Source: Ampelocalamus luodianensis (lineage: Eukaryota; Streptophyta; Magnoliopsida; Poales; Poaceae). From it: a stretch of DNA of 64,000 bases. A program made the position numbers and the translations under genes. The notes under the pieces are model-generated. The model saw nothing but the letters and a program-made list of their open reading frames with translations, was not told the DNA's origin and searched no databases. Below, in pieces: positions 11,931 to 21,580 of this stretch (position 1 is the stretch's first letter; each line of letters opens with the position of its first letter). The DNA is taken from assembly GCA_036346255.1 (NCBI GenBank), contig CM070640.1:40047238-40111237 (forward strand), given 5' to 3'.

Positions 11931-13225
11931 AAGTGGTTGAATGGTATGCTGTTGGGTGTGTGGATGTCTTGCCTAGGTCAACAAGGACCGAACATCTTAT
12001 TTCACCAAAACCAAGCATATTTGTGTGCTAACCACATGAGAGGGATACATGACCTCTCTTGACTTAGTACTTTGGCGTGTGTTGGCTCTGAGTCACGGGT
12101 GGTGATTGTGTGTTGTGTTAAAAAGAAATGTTTTATTGCTGTTGGGTGTGCGGGGGTGGGTTCCTGTCTAGGTTCTCCACATCGAGGAGCATCCGTAGTT
12201 GTTCGAGGTTTTACCCTGAGGGGTTGTTGACCGAGGCTTTACGATAACTCCTACACAACGTATGTGTTTCTATCCATACGGGCGACTCGTAGTTAATACA
12301 TTATATTGGAAACGTCTCATAGGGCTTAGCCTTGCTGGCATACCTAAGGAAGTGTGCTCTATTGCATGGTGAAAAGGTTGTCTGGCATGTGGGTACATTG
12401 GTACACCCCTGCAGAGTATGAACTATTCGAATAGCCTCATCCTAGGTTATAGACACGCTTGGGATTGGACTTACAGGAGTTAGACTTAAACAATTTGGAA
12501 ATCTAAACTTAAAACTTGTTCGAGTGGCATTGAGAATGGTCTCATGCTATGTTTGTGAGTTGTGGGGCAACCACCTGTTGTTGTCGTAGATGTTGTCTAA
12601 TATTTACTTACTCGATGTTATTTAAGTTACTAAAAATGTTTGCTCACTTGCCATTTCAATCTATTACTTGTACTTCAAATGAAATGTTCTTTTATGCTGA
12701 AAATTGCCTAGTGTAGAAGCCTTCTTTTCTTACTCAATGCATCTTTTATATTTCTGTTGCTTGTAAGACTTGCGAGTACAACTTTGTACTCAACCCAGTT
12801 GTTGCAATTTTAGAGGAGGTTGATCCCCCAAGGGATCAACTATTGTGAGACCGACTTCATGTAGGGCGACAACTAGCTTTGAGGTTTTTGGTCAGGTTGT
12901 CTTGTGGGTAAGGGCAAACCGGTCAGTTTTTCTTTTGGTGCCATCTTATGGCTATGTTTCCGCTGCAACTCTTTGTACTTTTGGATGTTATATTTGGCCA
13001 GTCGGCCCTCTTTTTGTAATATGAACCAGTATGACTTGTTGATGTAAAACTTTGATGTTATCAGTATTGTAGTATTGTGTATGACTTTGATATTAATATC
13101 TTTTGATGAGGTGTATGAGTATCGCTCCTGGGAGGTACACAATACGTCGAGAGCGGGATATTTGATCTGTAATGCTAGGACCGATTTGGTCAAGTATTAC
13201 AAGTTAAATACCCCAGGTCCTCACA

Positions 13226-13910
13226 CGACGCGCTCGGATGTGTCGGGGTCAAGGCGGTCAGGGATGGGCGAGCTGGGCAGGGCATGGGCGCGGGGAGGTG
13301 ATGGGGGCGGTTGGGTGGCAAAACCACGGGTGGCACGCCAAAATGGTGGGCACCCTGGCGAAGCACTCATGAGCATGCGCTGGCGAGGGTGAGCGGAGGT
13401 GGACGAAGAAGCCTGCCAGTGGGGCCACTGTCAGCGAGAGGGAGAGAGAGTTTAGGTTAGGGTTTTTGGATTTTAAATGCTGAGGTTTGCTAAATTTTTA
13501 TACCGAGCAAACGAAGTCCAAATTTTATAAAACTTTTTATGAGGGCCCCTGACCTAGTTTAGTTTATTATGTAAATTTTTAGGAGTTTATCATGTCTGTG
13601 ATTTTCTCAAAAAATCTTACAAGTTTTTGTTCTTATGTAATTGCATTTGTTATTCTTAATAAAAATTCACATAAGTTGTTTAATGGGTTTTCCCTGAGAA
13701 ATTATGCTCAAAATAATTCTCTCAACTATTTTTATTTTGTTTTATCTAAATTTCCTTTAAGTGTATGTTTGTTTGAATTTCATTATTTGCTTTTAACAAA
13801 AGTTCAAAAATCAAACATGATGAGATTTTCAAATGCAAAATGATCAAAATTATTTTTCCCGATACATTTTCTATTATGTATTCCCAAAATGTGAATTTTG
13901 GGATGTTACA
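13226..13910 (-). mobile_element. Start of a minus-strand Ty3 LTR
   Basis: Read on the minus strand, an LTR begins TGTAACATCCC at 13910, followed by the inverted pair CCCAAAA...TTTTGGG. It resembles the LTR start at 30892. It runs leftwards through an AT-rich section into the GC-rich block at 13226-13440 and was split there by the solo LTR, so it probably continues at 3379 and below. Confidence 0.65.
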
Positions 13911-14623
13911 TAGGAAGTAATGCCTCCAACTCCTTAGAGATTCAAGAATAGCCATGGCCTCTTTATCATAAATAGATTGTGATTAAGCCTTGATTCCCAA
14001 TGTTCTACTGAAATAAGCTATGGGTCTTCCTTTCTGCATTAGTACTCTCTCAATTCCTCCACCACATGCATCTATTTCAATAGTAAATGGCCGAGAGAAA
14101 TTAGGCAAAGCTAGGACTCGACAATCAGTCATGGTCTTCTTCAAAGTTTCAAAAGCTTAAGTATGTGATTCTTACCATTCTCCAGCATCCTTTTTCAGTA
14201 AATCAAACAATGGTCTGCATATTTGACCATATATTTTGACAAACCTTCGATAATATCCAGTCAACCCTAGGAATCCTCTCAGTTGGGGTTGTTGTTTGAG
14301 GTCTTGGCCAGTTCAAAATATAAAAAACCTTCTTAGGATCTGTGGTAACTCCTAACCCCCTGATGATGTGCCCTAGATATTCCACCTGTGCTACTGTAAA
14401 CACACATTTACTCTTCTTGGCTGACAGGTGATTATCTCTAAGCATAGCTAGCACTGTCTGCAGATGCTTTCCATGTTCCTCCAAGTTTCTGCTGTATATC
14501 AATATATCATCAAAGAACACAAGTATGAATTTCCTCAAATAAGGACTGAATATGTTGTTCATTAATTCCTGAAAAGTAGTAGGGGCATTGGTTAATCCAA
14601 AAGGCATAACCAAGTACTCATAG
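13911..14623 (-). pseudogene. Ty3/gypsy reverse transcriptase-RNase H fragment
   Basis: The minus strand encodes MVMPFGLTNAPTTFQ, then VFFDDILIYS with the catalytic Asp pair, then VEYLGHIIRG and the start of the RNase H section. Near 13955 the frame MAILESLRSWRHYFL (RNase H) is readable. Frame breaks separate these parts. Reverse transcriptase copies element RNA into DNA; RNase H removes the RNA. The N-terminal half is cut at about 14623, where plus-strand copia sequence begins, and integrase is missing: RNase H runs straight into the LTR start at 13910. Confidence 0.85.
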
Positions 14624-14625
14624 TG

Positions 14626-15742
14626 AGGATGTCAAAACAGCTTTCCTTAATGGAAACCTAAGTGAGGATGTGTACATGATACAGCCTAAGGGTTTTGTCG
14701 ATCCAAAGAATGCTAATAAAGTATGCAAACTTCAGAAATCCATTTATGGGTTGAAGCAAGCATCTCGGAGTTGGAATATACGTTTTGATGAGGAGGTCAA
14801 AAGGTTTGGTTTTTCTATAAAGGACCTAGGAGAGGCAGCATATATCTTAGGAATAAAGATCTATAGAGATAGATCAAGAATGCTAATTAGATTAATCCAA
14901 AGTACTTATATTGATAAGGTGTTGAAACGGTTCAACATGTAGGATGCCAACAAGGGGTTCTTGCCTATGTCACATGGCATAAGTCTTAGCAAGAGTCAGT
15001 GTCCTTCGACAACTGATGAGCGAGACCATATGAATGGTACTTCATATGCTTTAGCTATTGGATCTATCATGTACGCCATGATATGTACTTGACCAGATGT
15101 ATCATATGCTCTAAGTGTTACAAGCATATAACAAGTTGATCCCGATGAAGGTCACTGGACAATTGTGAAAAATATTCTTAAGTACTTGAGAAGAACTAAG
15201 AATGTGTTCCTAGTTTATGGTGGTGATGAAGAGCTTGTTGTAAATGGTTACACCAATGCAAGCTTCTAAACCGACAAAGATGATTATCGTTCGCAATCTA
15301 GTTTTGTATTCATTTTGAATGGAGGAGCAGTGAGCTGAAAAAGTTCCAAGCAAGAGACAGTTGCTGATTCTACGACGGAGGCTGAGTACATTGTGGCTTC
15401 TGAAGCTGCGAAGGAAGGTGTTTGGATAAAGAATTTTATTACTGAGTTGGGTATGGTCCCAAGTATCTCGAGCCCAATGGATCTCTATTGTGATAATAAT
15501 GGAGCCATTACGTAGGCTAAAGAGCCTAGATCCCATCAGAAGTCCAAGCATATACTCAAGCGCTATCATCTTATTTGCGATATTGTGGATAGAGGAGATA
15601 TAAAGATATGCAAAGTACATACAGATCTAAATGTTACTGATCCATTGACAAAGCCTTTTACATAGCCAAAACATGAGAGGCACACAAGAGCTATTGGTAT
15701 TAGATACTTAAATGATTGACTCTAGTGTAAGTAGGAGATTAT
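14626..15742 (+). pseudogene. Ty1/copia reverse transcriptase-RNase H remnant
   Basis: The frame opens with VKTAFLNGNLSEDVYM and KLQKSIYGLKQASRSWN, both hallmark copia reverse transcriptase blocks. It then jumps near 14810-14820 from KRFGF to IKDLGEAAYILG; the stretch between, including the catalytic YVDD, is deleted. RNase H follows, with DSTTEAEYIVASEAAKEGVW, YCDNNGAI and DPLTKPF motifs. At least six stop codons interrupt it, several explained by C to T or G to A changes (CAA to TAA, CGA to TGA, TGG to TGA, CAG to TAG). Gag, protease and integrase are absent. A weak polypurine stretch (AAGTAGGAGATTAT, from 15729) precedes the LTR. Confidence 0.9.
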
Positions 15743-17117
15743 TGAAGATATGCCTTGGAGGCAATCATAGAGATGATTATATTTTGTTATGTTCAAAATT
15801 TATTGGATAATATGTTATCTTGTTCCAAGAATAATATCGTTAATATTTATTATCAAGTTTGTGACTTGATTGTGAAACTCTATATATTTATCTTTGCGAT
15901 GATTATTCTAAAGCGATCCCTAGTCGGAAATATATGAGGACACATATGAATATACTAGCATATGTATTGGTTGATGACCATGTTTCATGGATAATAGATA
16001 TGGAGATATCAAACCAGTAATATGGACACATGTTAGCGAACATGAGGTTGGATCGACCCACCATGAGACACTGCGAGAACGTTGTATCTTATATGTCATC
16101 AGTTGGTCTCATTTACAATGTGTATGCTATATCCTTAGACTTGAGGTCGTCGCACGTACTCGAGATGTGTAGTGACTTACTTAGGGGTTACCAAACACTA
16201 CTCCGTAACTGGGTAGTATAAAGGTAGCTTTCGGATTTTTCATGATACATGCATCAATGCATGGTTGATCAAGATAGGATTCCCCCCCCCCATGCAACGG
16301 GAGAGATATCTCTAGGCCTCTCGAGTGATCGGATTCTAGAAATGCATGACCATACTACTCGCGGTTAAAGAGTTAACCATAGTCAGAGAATTCGAGTCAC
16401 GTGATCGAGAAAGAGTGGTCGAGCTAACCAACAAGGATGTCACGTACACGCCTTGAGTTTGACCGATATCGTGAGGCAAAAGGAAATACATATGATATTT
16501 GTTGAGATTCGTCCGATATGACCTTTACGTATACTCGGGAGTCGGCATGTCCTGCTAGGGGCCACTGCAGATTAGTTGACGAGTAGGAGTACTCGGCCTA
16601 TGTCGAAGTGCACGTGAACCTATAGGGTCGCACGCTTAAAGGGCTGTGACACATTTTGGATGGTGATCCGAATTCTTATGGGCCACGAGTTCCTAATGGG
16701 CCTCAAAGTTCGAGACCCACTATGGATGCCTATATTTAGAGGGGCGGTGGCATAGGGTTTTTGTGATTTTTGCAATTCCTGAATCCCTAGCTGCCACACC
16801 TCCCTCGCCCAAAACCGCGCAGCCGGCGCTAGCACTCCAGCGCGTGGTGTCCATGCCCCGTACGTGTGGATTCCTTGAAGGCTTTGTGCGAGGCTTCAAC
16901 GCTAAGATGACCCACAATTTGTGACGGTCACGAGGAGCACTTGGAGGAGGTGCGAGGCTAGTACGACTACAATTGCACCAACGTGCTACATCGACTCTTC
17001 TTCCGCTGCGAGTCTGCGCGTCTAGTGGTAATCCCGTGATCTATTACTAGCGGAGGTTCCTTGGTTGCGTGGTAGATTTTTGAAATTGCGCTAGTATAGC
17101 CTACCCGTGTTCCTACA
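15743..17117 (+). mobile_element. 3' LTR of the copia remnant
   Basis: LTR starts TGAAGATATGCC just after the polypurine stretch and ends GTTCCTACA. A TATA-like CCTATATTTAG lies near 16727. It is homologous to 1-1268 but well diverged from it. It contains a run of nine or ten C near 16274. No target duplication can be tested because the left end of the element is lost. Confidence 0.85.
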
Positions 17118-17520
17118 ACCATGTCGTGGCAACTTGATTAAATCTCCTCAGAATTTTAGGGCATATTTAGAACGCAAGAATTTCACACGAACCAATTCAA
17201 TTCCGTAGGATGCAAGCAAATTTCCTGCATTCCAAGCTGTGCATTGCTATAGCTTAATTACTACATTGGTACTGTTCATCTCCATAGTGACATGCGACTA
17301 TTTCGTTTGTACTGTCGCTCGAACTCCATCCTACGGGCAAGAGCTTCCAAGACAAAGGGATCAACAATGTGGTTATACTTCCTACCATGGTTCACAATTT
17401 CGGTAAAATTTTGGACATTTCGTTGCCCTCAGGAAGAAAATGGTTTCGTTCAATTTTTTTGTTTTGTTTGAATTTGAAGGGTTAAATAAACTAAAAGTAG
17501 TGAATGAAATATAAAGACAA
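17118..17520. other. Intergenic, MITE-like debris
   Basis: Phrases such as GAATTTCACACGAACCAATT and CCTGCATTCC recall degraded grass MITEs, but I could not find paired termini. The segment near 17395-17450 recurs loosely at 17660-17720 (a GGTAAAATTTTGG / CATTTTGGTCCTTTCG type repeat). Confidence 0.35.
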
Positions 17521-17590
17521 AGGTAGGCCAGTGGTAATGCCTTGTTCGTGTGGTCCTGCGGACCTTGGTTTGAATCCCAGGCTCTCACTT
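17521..17590 (+). mobile_element. tRNA-derived SINE-like segment
   Basis: GTAGGCCAGTGG (17523-17534) resembles an RNA polymerase III A box, and GGTTTGAATCCC (17567-17578) resembles a B box (GGTTCGAANCC). Their spacing suits a tRNA-derived promoter. No cloverleaf can be drawn, so it is not an intact tRNA. A T-rich tract follows. Target duplications were not identified. Confidence 0.4.
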
Positions 17591-18031
17591 TTCTATTTTT
17601 ATTTTTTTTGAAATATTTAAATTTTAAAATTCAAATTTAATCGAATTGTTTGAACAAAATTCGTTCGAAATTACCGAGAATTCGATCATTTTGGTCCTTT
17701 CGCTGCCCACGGAAAAAAACATGATTTTTCCCTTCTTCCTGTACATTGCGATGATAAACTCTCCCCTGTCAACTCTAATGACCAAATCCGAACCACTAGA
17801 ATTTGAACCAGCATCGATTCACAATTTTTTTTTTTGTCGAATAACACTGTTTCGAGCGGTATTATAAATATGACCTCATCGTCGTTACTTTTACAACATT
17901 AACATTCGACATCGTTTCTGGATAGCACGAATAACTCCTGTACTGCAATGTGGCTCCGTACACCACCCTGAAACAGAGCAAGCTCGTCCATGCTAGGACG
18001 GAGCCGCAACGTCCATCCCTCCATTTATTAA
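17591..18031. other. Intergenic, no gene seen
   Basis: AT-rich to about 17850, then more balanced sequence. No supported coding frame. Confidence 0.5.
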
Positions 18032-18346
18032 TTTCGCTGTTTGACATCATCCGAGCGAGCATACACCGAGGTCGTCTTTTCGTTTGATTGGAAATGCCCG
18101 CGCGCCCATGCTCTCACGTGTCGACCGCCCCTTTCGGTAGTGTTCGTAACTAACTACGTCTGTAAGTACTGTAGCACCTCCTCCTTTTACTCCGTGCAAA
18201 GGATGCCGTTCCCTCGGCGGTCGGCACACAATGAGAAACTCAAATTAACGTGTGAGAGCATGGGCGCGCAGGCAGGACAACAGTTCCAATCAAACGAAAC
18301 GACGATCTCGGTGTAAGCTCGCTCGGATCGATGTCAAACAGCGAAA
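18032..18346. mobile_element. Non-coding element with long inverted repeats
   Basis: The first 90 bases (from TTTCGCTGTTTGACATC) are an imperfect inverted copy of the last 100 (ending GATGTCAAACAGCGAAA). The arms share CCGAGCGAGC, TTTCGTTTGATTGGAA and GCGCGCCCATGCTCTCAC, with one 6-8 bp indel. The spacer of about 120 bp has no frame. The long arms suggest a Mutator-type or foldback MITE. I could not find a clear target duplication, so the class is open. Confidence 0.7.
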
Positions 18347-19109
18347 GGAAAAGAATAAAAGCCGGCGCTCCGCGACGCTACAGTACAGATGCGCAGTCGT
18401 GCGGAACCACCTAGGCGGCGAAACTGTTCGCTGCGCGGTTCACAATCACACCGGTGTCCCATCACTGGATATAGCTTGGTGGTGCGGGAGGAGCCAGTGG
18501 TGAGGTGACGCACACGCGGCGAGCCTCTCTTGCTGTCTCTGTATGTGCGCGTGGCGTGTAGGTGCGGTTGTACTGTTCCTTTCCCGGCGATGTGTTCCAC
18601 TTCCATGTGCAAATTTTAGCGGTATGTCGATTATTGACATCGATCCGTCGCTTCGGCCTGCATCCCTCCACCTGATCCCTTTGCACGATTAAGGAGGAGG
18701 GAAGAGCATGGTACTTAGCGGGGCTAAATCTTTGGAGTTTTTTTTTTATACTTTGTAATTAAGGTCTTGTTTCCTTTACTCTGATTCCGTACGGTTTTCG
18801 TTCTGCTTCTCCTCTATTAATATAACGGGCAATTCTCCTGTCGGTTTTCATTAAAAAAAAAGATCCGTCACTTCGGCTGAGACGGCTCGGCTCCGTCCAG
18901 GGAGGTACGGACGAGGCGGTGACACGGCGGCTTCGTCTCAGGGAGTGACGGATGAGGCTGCTTCGTCCTAGGATGCAGCGGATGAGGCCACGTGGTAGTA
19001 TGAGAGTCGTTCGTATCACTTAGGAATGGTGTCGAGCGTTAAATTTGCAAAAATGGCAACGAAAAATATCGTTTTTGCTAACGCCGCTTGAAACGGTGCT
19101 ATTTCAGCA
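18347..19109. other. Intergenic with a short degenerate repeat
   Basis: Mostly unassigned. At 18885-18990 phrases such as GACGAGGCGG, GACGGATGAGGC and GCAGCGGATGAGGC recur four times, mixed with CTTCGTC. The open frame on the minus strand through this block is compositional. Confidence 0.4.
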
Positions 19110-19489
19110 AAAAAATCTTGATCCACAGCCCCATCAGTATTGCATTTGAACCATCCCGACTTTAGCCTTCTCCAACATTCAGAAGGTCTATTTTGTACTC
19201 TCTACACCTCATCTGGTGGAAGCTCGAGCATAGTCACCGTTTCCTTAATCATCTGGACCATACGCTCTGGGTGATACTGATCGGAACCATGGAACAGATT
19301 ATTCCTTGAGTTTCAAATCGACCACGTAGTGAAATCCCTACCGCACTCTCATGAGAGAAGAAAGTACCAACAGGAAGATCCGCTACCCAGGTTGAAGGAT
19401 GCAACTTCGGTAATTTTAAGTCAAAGTGCTTCTTGATTGCCCTCCAAAAAATTCTGTGCATGATCGCACTCCATCAAAGTATGAAACAA

Positions 19490-20005
19490 TGGTGTATGAT
19501 AGATTTAACATTAGAAATCTTTTGCGAAGGAAGAATTGTCAATTGGATGACTATACCTGCATTTTGTGCGATCAAGAAATAGAGGAAACCCTACAACACT
19601 TATTTTGGACATGCCCTTTTGTTCAGACTGTTGGAGTTATGTCCGTCCACAATGATCGCCTCTAGTTTCAACACATCAAGAGCAATCCTCTATCTCAAAA
19701 ACAAGATCCAACTGTTCTTTTTCATAGAGATGACGGTGTTGACAACATGGTCTATTTGGATAACAAGAAATAACCTGATCTTCAATCAGATCGATCCAAA
19801 CTTCGCAGTTTGGCGCATCACTTTCCTCCGAGAATTTGCTCTGGTCATCCATAGGGTAAAGGCAAAATTCAAACCTGACATTAGCGCTTGGTTTAACAGT
19901 TTGAACTAATTTAGGACATCTTCGTGTAAATATTGTTTTGTAACCTTTTCTTATTTTATTTATTTATATACAGTAGGTTCCTTTCCTACTGTTATCCATC
20001 GAAAA
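19490..20005 (+). mobile_element. 5'-truncated LINE inserted into the older LINE
   Basis: This 516-bp plus-strand insert is flanked by a 14-bp target duplication AAAGTATGAAACAA (19476-19489 and 20006-20019), the signature of target-primed reverse transcription. It encodes the tail of ORF2: the zinc-finger block CILCDQEIEETLQHLFWTCP, one frameshift near 19625, then TWSIWITRNNLIFNQ. A 3' untranslated region with a stem-loop and a short A run (from 20002) ends it. The 5' truncation leaves only the last part of the family. Confidence 0.93.
19971..19991 (+). other. 3'-terminal stem-loop of the LINE
   Basis: CAGTAGG (19971-19977), a 7-nt loop, CCTACTG (19985-19991). The perfect 7-bp stem sits 11 nt from the terminal A run. 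In other LINE families a 3' stem-loop is bound by the reverse transcriptase; here that role is inference. Confidence 0.65.
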
Positions 20006-21185
20006 AAAGTATGAAACAACCATTCTTCTTCAGAACCACAAAATAGTACAACAGCCATCAGTACGGACGAGCCGCCGGCGTAAAGCACCACATGCCACCA
20101 GAATACCCTTTTTGGAACTACAGAAAGCTTCCATAGCTTCTTCCATAGCCGTTCGTCAACTCCCGCCGAACGCCCCTCTACCAACTTCTCCCTCTCCTTC
20201 TGTTGCATTATTGCATGGTACGCTGTTTTAACTGAATAAATTCCAGAGCGCTCAAAAGCCCATGCAAACACATCATCTGATCTAGTATTCACAAGAGAGA
20301 TACTCAAAATATCTTCCACATCTAGCGGGAGAAAAACACCACATATGCGCTCCTCATCCCATCTACAAGATGTTTGGTCAATCAAATCACTTACCATCTC
20401 CACTTGATCTGATCCAGCTCTCTCCATTGGTTTGAAAGTTCCATTGTTTGGGATCCAACAATCTGACCACACGTGAGTCTGCATTCCTGAACCAATCCGC
20501 TTAATAAGACCCAACGGACAGCCTTCTTACCCCAATGTAATGCCCGCCAAGTTTTCGATGCTGTTCTTGGATTGGATGTAGACAAAACATCACCTCTCGG
20601 ATAGTATCTGGCCTTCAAAACACAGGCACAAAGACTGTCCGGTTTAAGTACCAAATGCCAGATGTGCTTTCCAAGCATCGCACAATTAAACGCTCTCAAA
20701 TCCCTAAAACGAACATCTCCTTTTTGCTTTCGGACAGAGAGTTTCTCCCACGATTAGCAGTGCATATATACCTTGCCGATCCAGCGTTCCAGACCACCAG
20801 TACCTAGCCATCATAGATGTAATCTTCTTACACAAACCTGCAGACAACTTGAAACAACTCATCGCATATGTGGGAAACGCTTGAACGACTGACTTTAGCA
20901 GGACTTCCTTCCCGGCACACGAGAGCTTCTTCTCACACCATCCTTGAATTTTTTGGCGAGCACTCTCTGTAAGATGCTCAAATGCCTGATTTGTAAATCT
21001 TCCCTTTGCTATCGGCAAGCCCAGATAATTCTGTTAGGGCTTCACTTCCAATGTTCAATAGGCCCCTGAGAATCTCCTTTATCACTGCACCACAGTATGA
21101 ACTGAAAAACACCGAACTCTTCTGAGTATTTGCTCGTTGACCAGATCCTGAACTATATATCCCAAGGATTTCATTCAATCGGACT

Positions 21186-21580
21186 GCACTATGTTGTTTA
21201 TCCTTGCAAAAACTGTAGTAGTTCTCTAGCTAGCTTACTGTTTGTGTGATATTAAACTTATCCATTCGAAATAATCCTCGAAAAAGGAAATTGCTCTTGT
21301 AGTAGTTTGTGGCCTACTGGTGGGGCACAAGGTTGTGGTAGTTGAGATCGTGGCATTATAGTAACAAAGACATGTAATTTAAGCACACATGACACATGAC
21401 GTTCTTACGTGGATCTCAATGAAATACATGTAAAAAAAAGTTGCATGTATTTGTTACTATAAGGATCTTCCGTGGACAAGTAGATCATTTGCGAATGGAG
21501 TTTGTGGAAAGACTTTTTGTGGCTTATTGATCGATCATATGCAAATTATGTATACAACTTTTAGATGTAGGGATAATTAC
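21186..21580. other. Intergenic between LINE and LTR
   Basis: No coding frame. Contains the small inverted-repeat element at 21357-21461. Confidence 0.5.
21357..21461. repeat. 105-bp inverted-repeat element
   Basis: TATAGTAACAAAGACATG at 21357-21374 is matched, with one mismatch, by the reverse complement of 21444-21461. The 69-bp centre is non-coding. It looks like a tiny MITE, but flanks show no clear target duplication. Confidence 0.6.

Larger units (their letters stand above)
3380..13225 (+). mobile_element. Solo Ty3 LTR, itself interrupted
   Basis: The element starts TGTAACATCCC (3380) and ends GGTCCTCACA (13225). It is flanked by a perfect 5-bp target duplication CGACG (3375-3379 and 13226-13230), which marks it as one insertion. 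No interior genes lie between the ends apart from a later insertion at 6378-11930, so it is a solo LTR of about 4.3 kb left by LTR-LTR recombination. Its start resembles the minus-strand LTR at 60579, and its second half resembles 50640-51852, so it belongs to the same broad family as the giant LTRs further right. A Tekay/Del-like chromovirus is likely from the termini and the integrase pseudogenes elsewhere. Confidence 0.9.
19110..21185 (-). pseudogene. L1-type LINE ORF2 C-terminal half, interrupted
   Basis: Read from 21185 leftwards, the order is end of reverse transcriptase (GLPIAKGRFTNQAFEHL, KIQGWCEKKLSCAGKEVLLK, TYAMSCFKLS, YWWSG), then RAFNCAMLGKHIWHLVLKPD and KARYYPRGDV, then the zinc-finger region (WSDCWIPNN, KRVFWWHVV), then WFKCNTDGAVD, the start of a plant LINE RNase H domain. 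Frame breaks lie near 20510, 20700 and 21030. It is 5' truncated before the catalytic YADD block, as is usual for LINEs. Another LINE fragment sits inside it at 19490-20005. The left end is not sharp. Confidence 0.85.
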
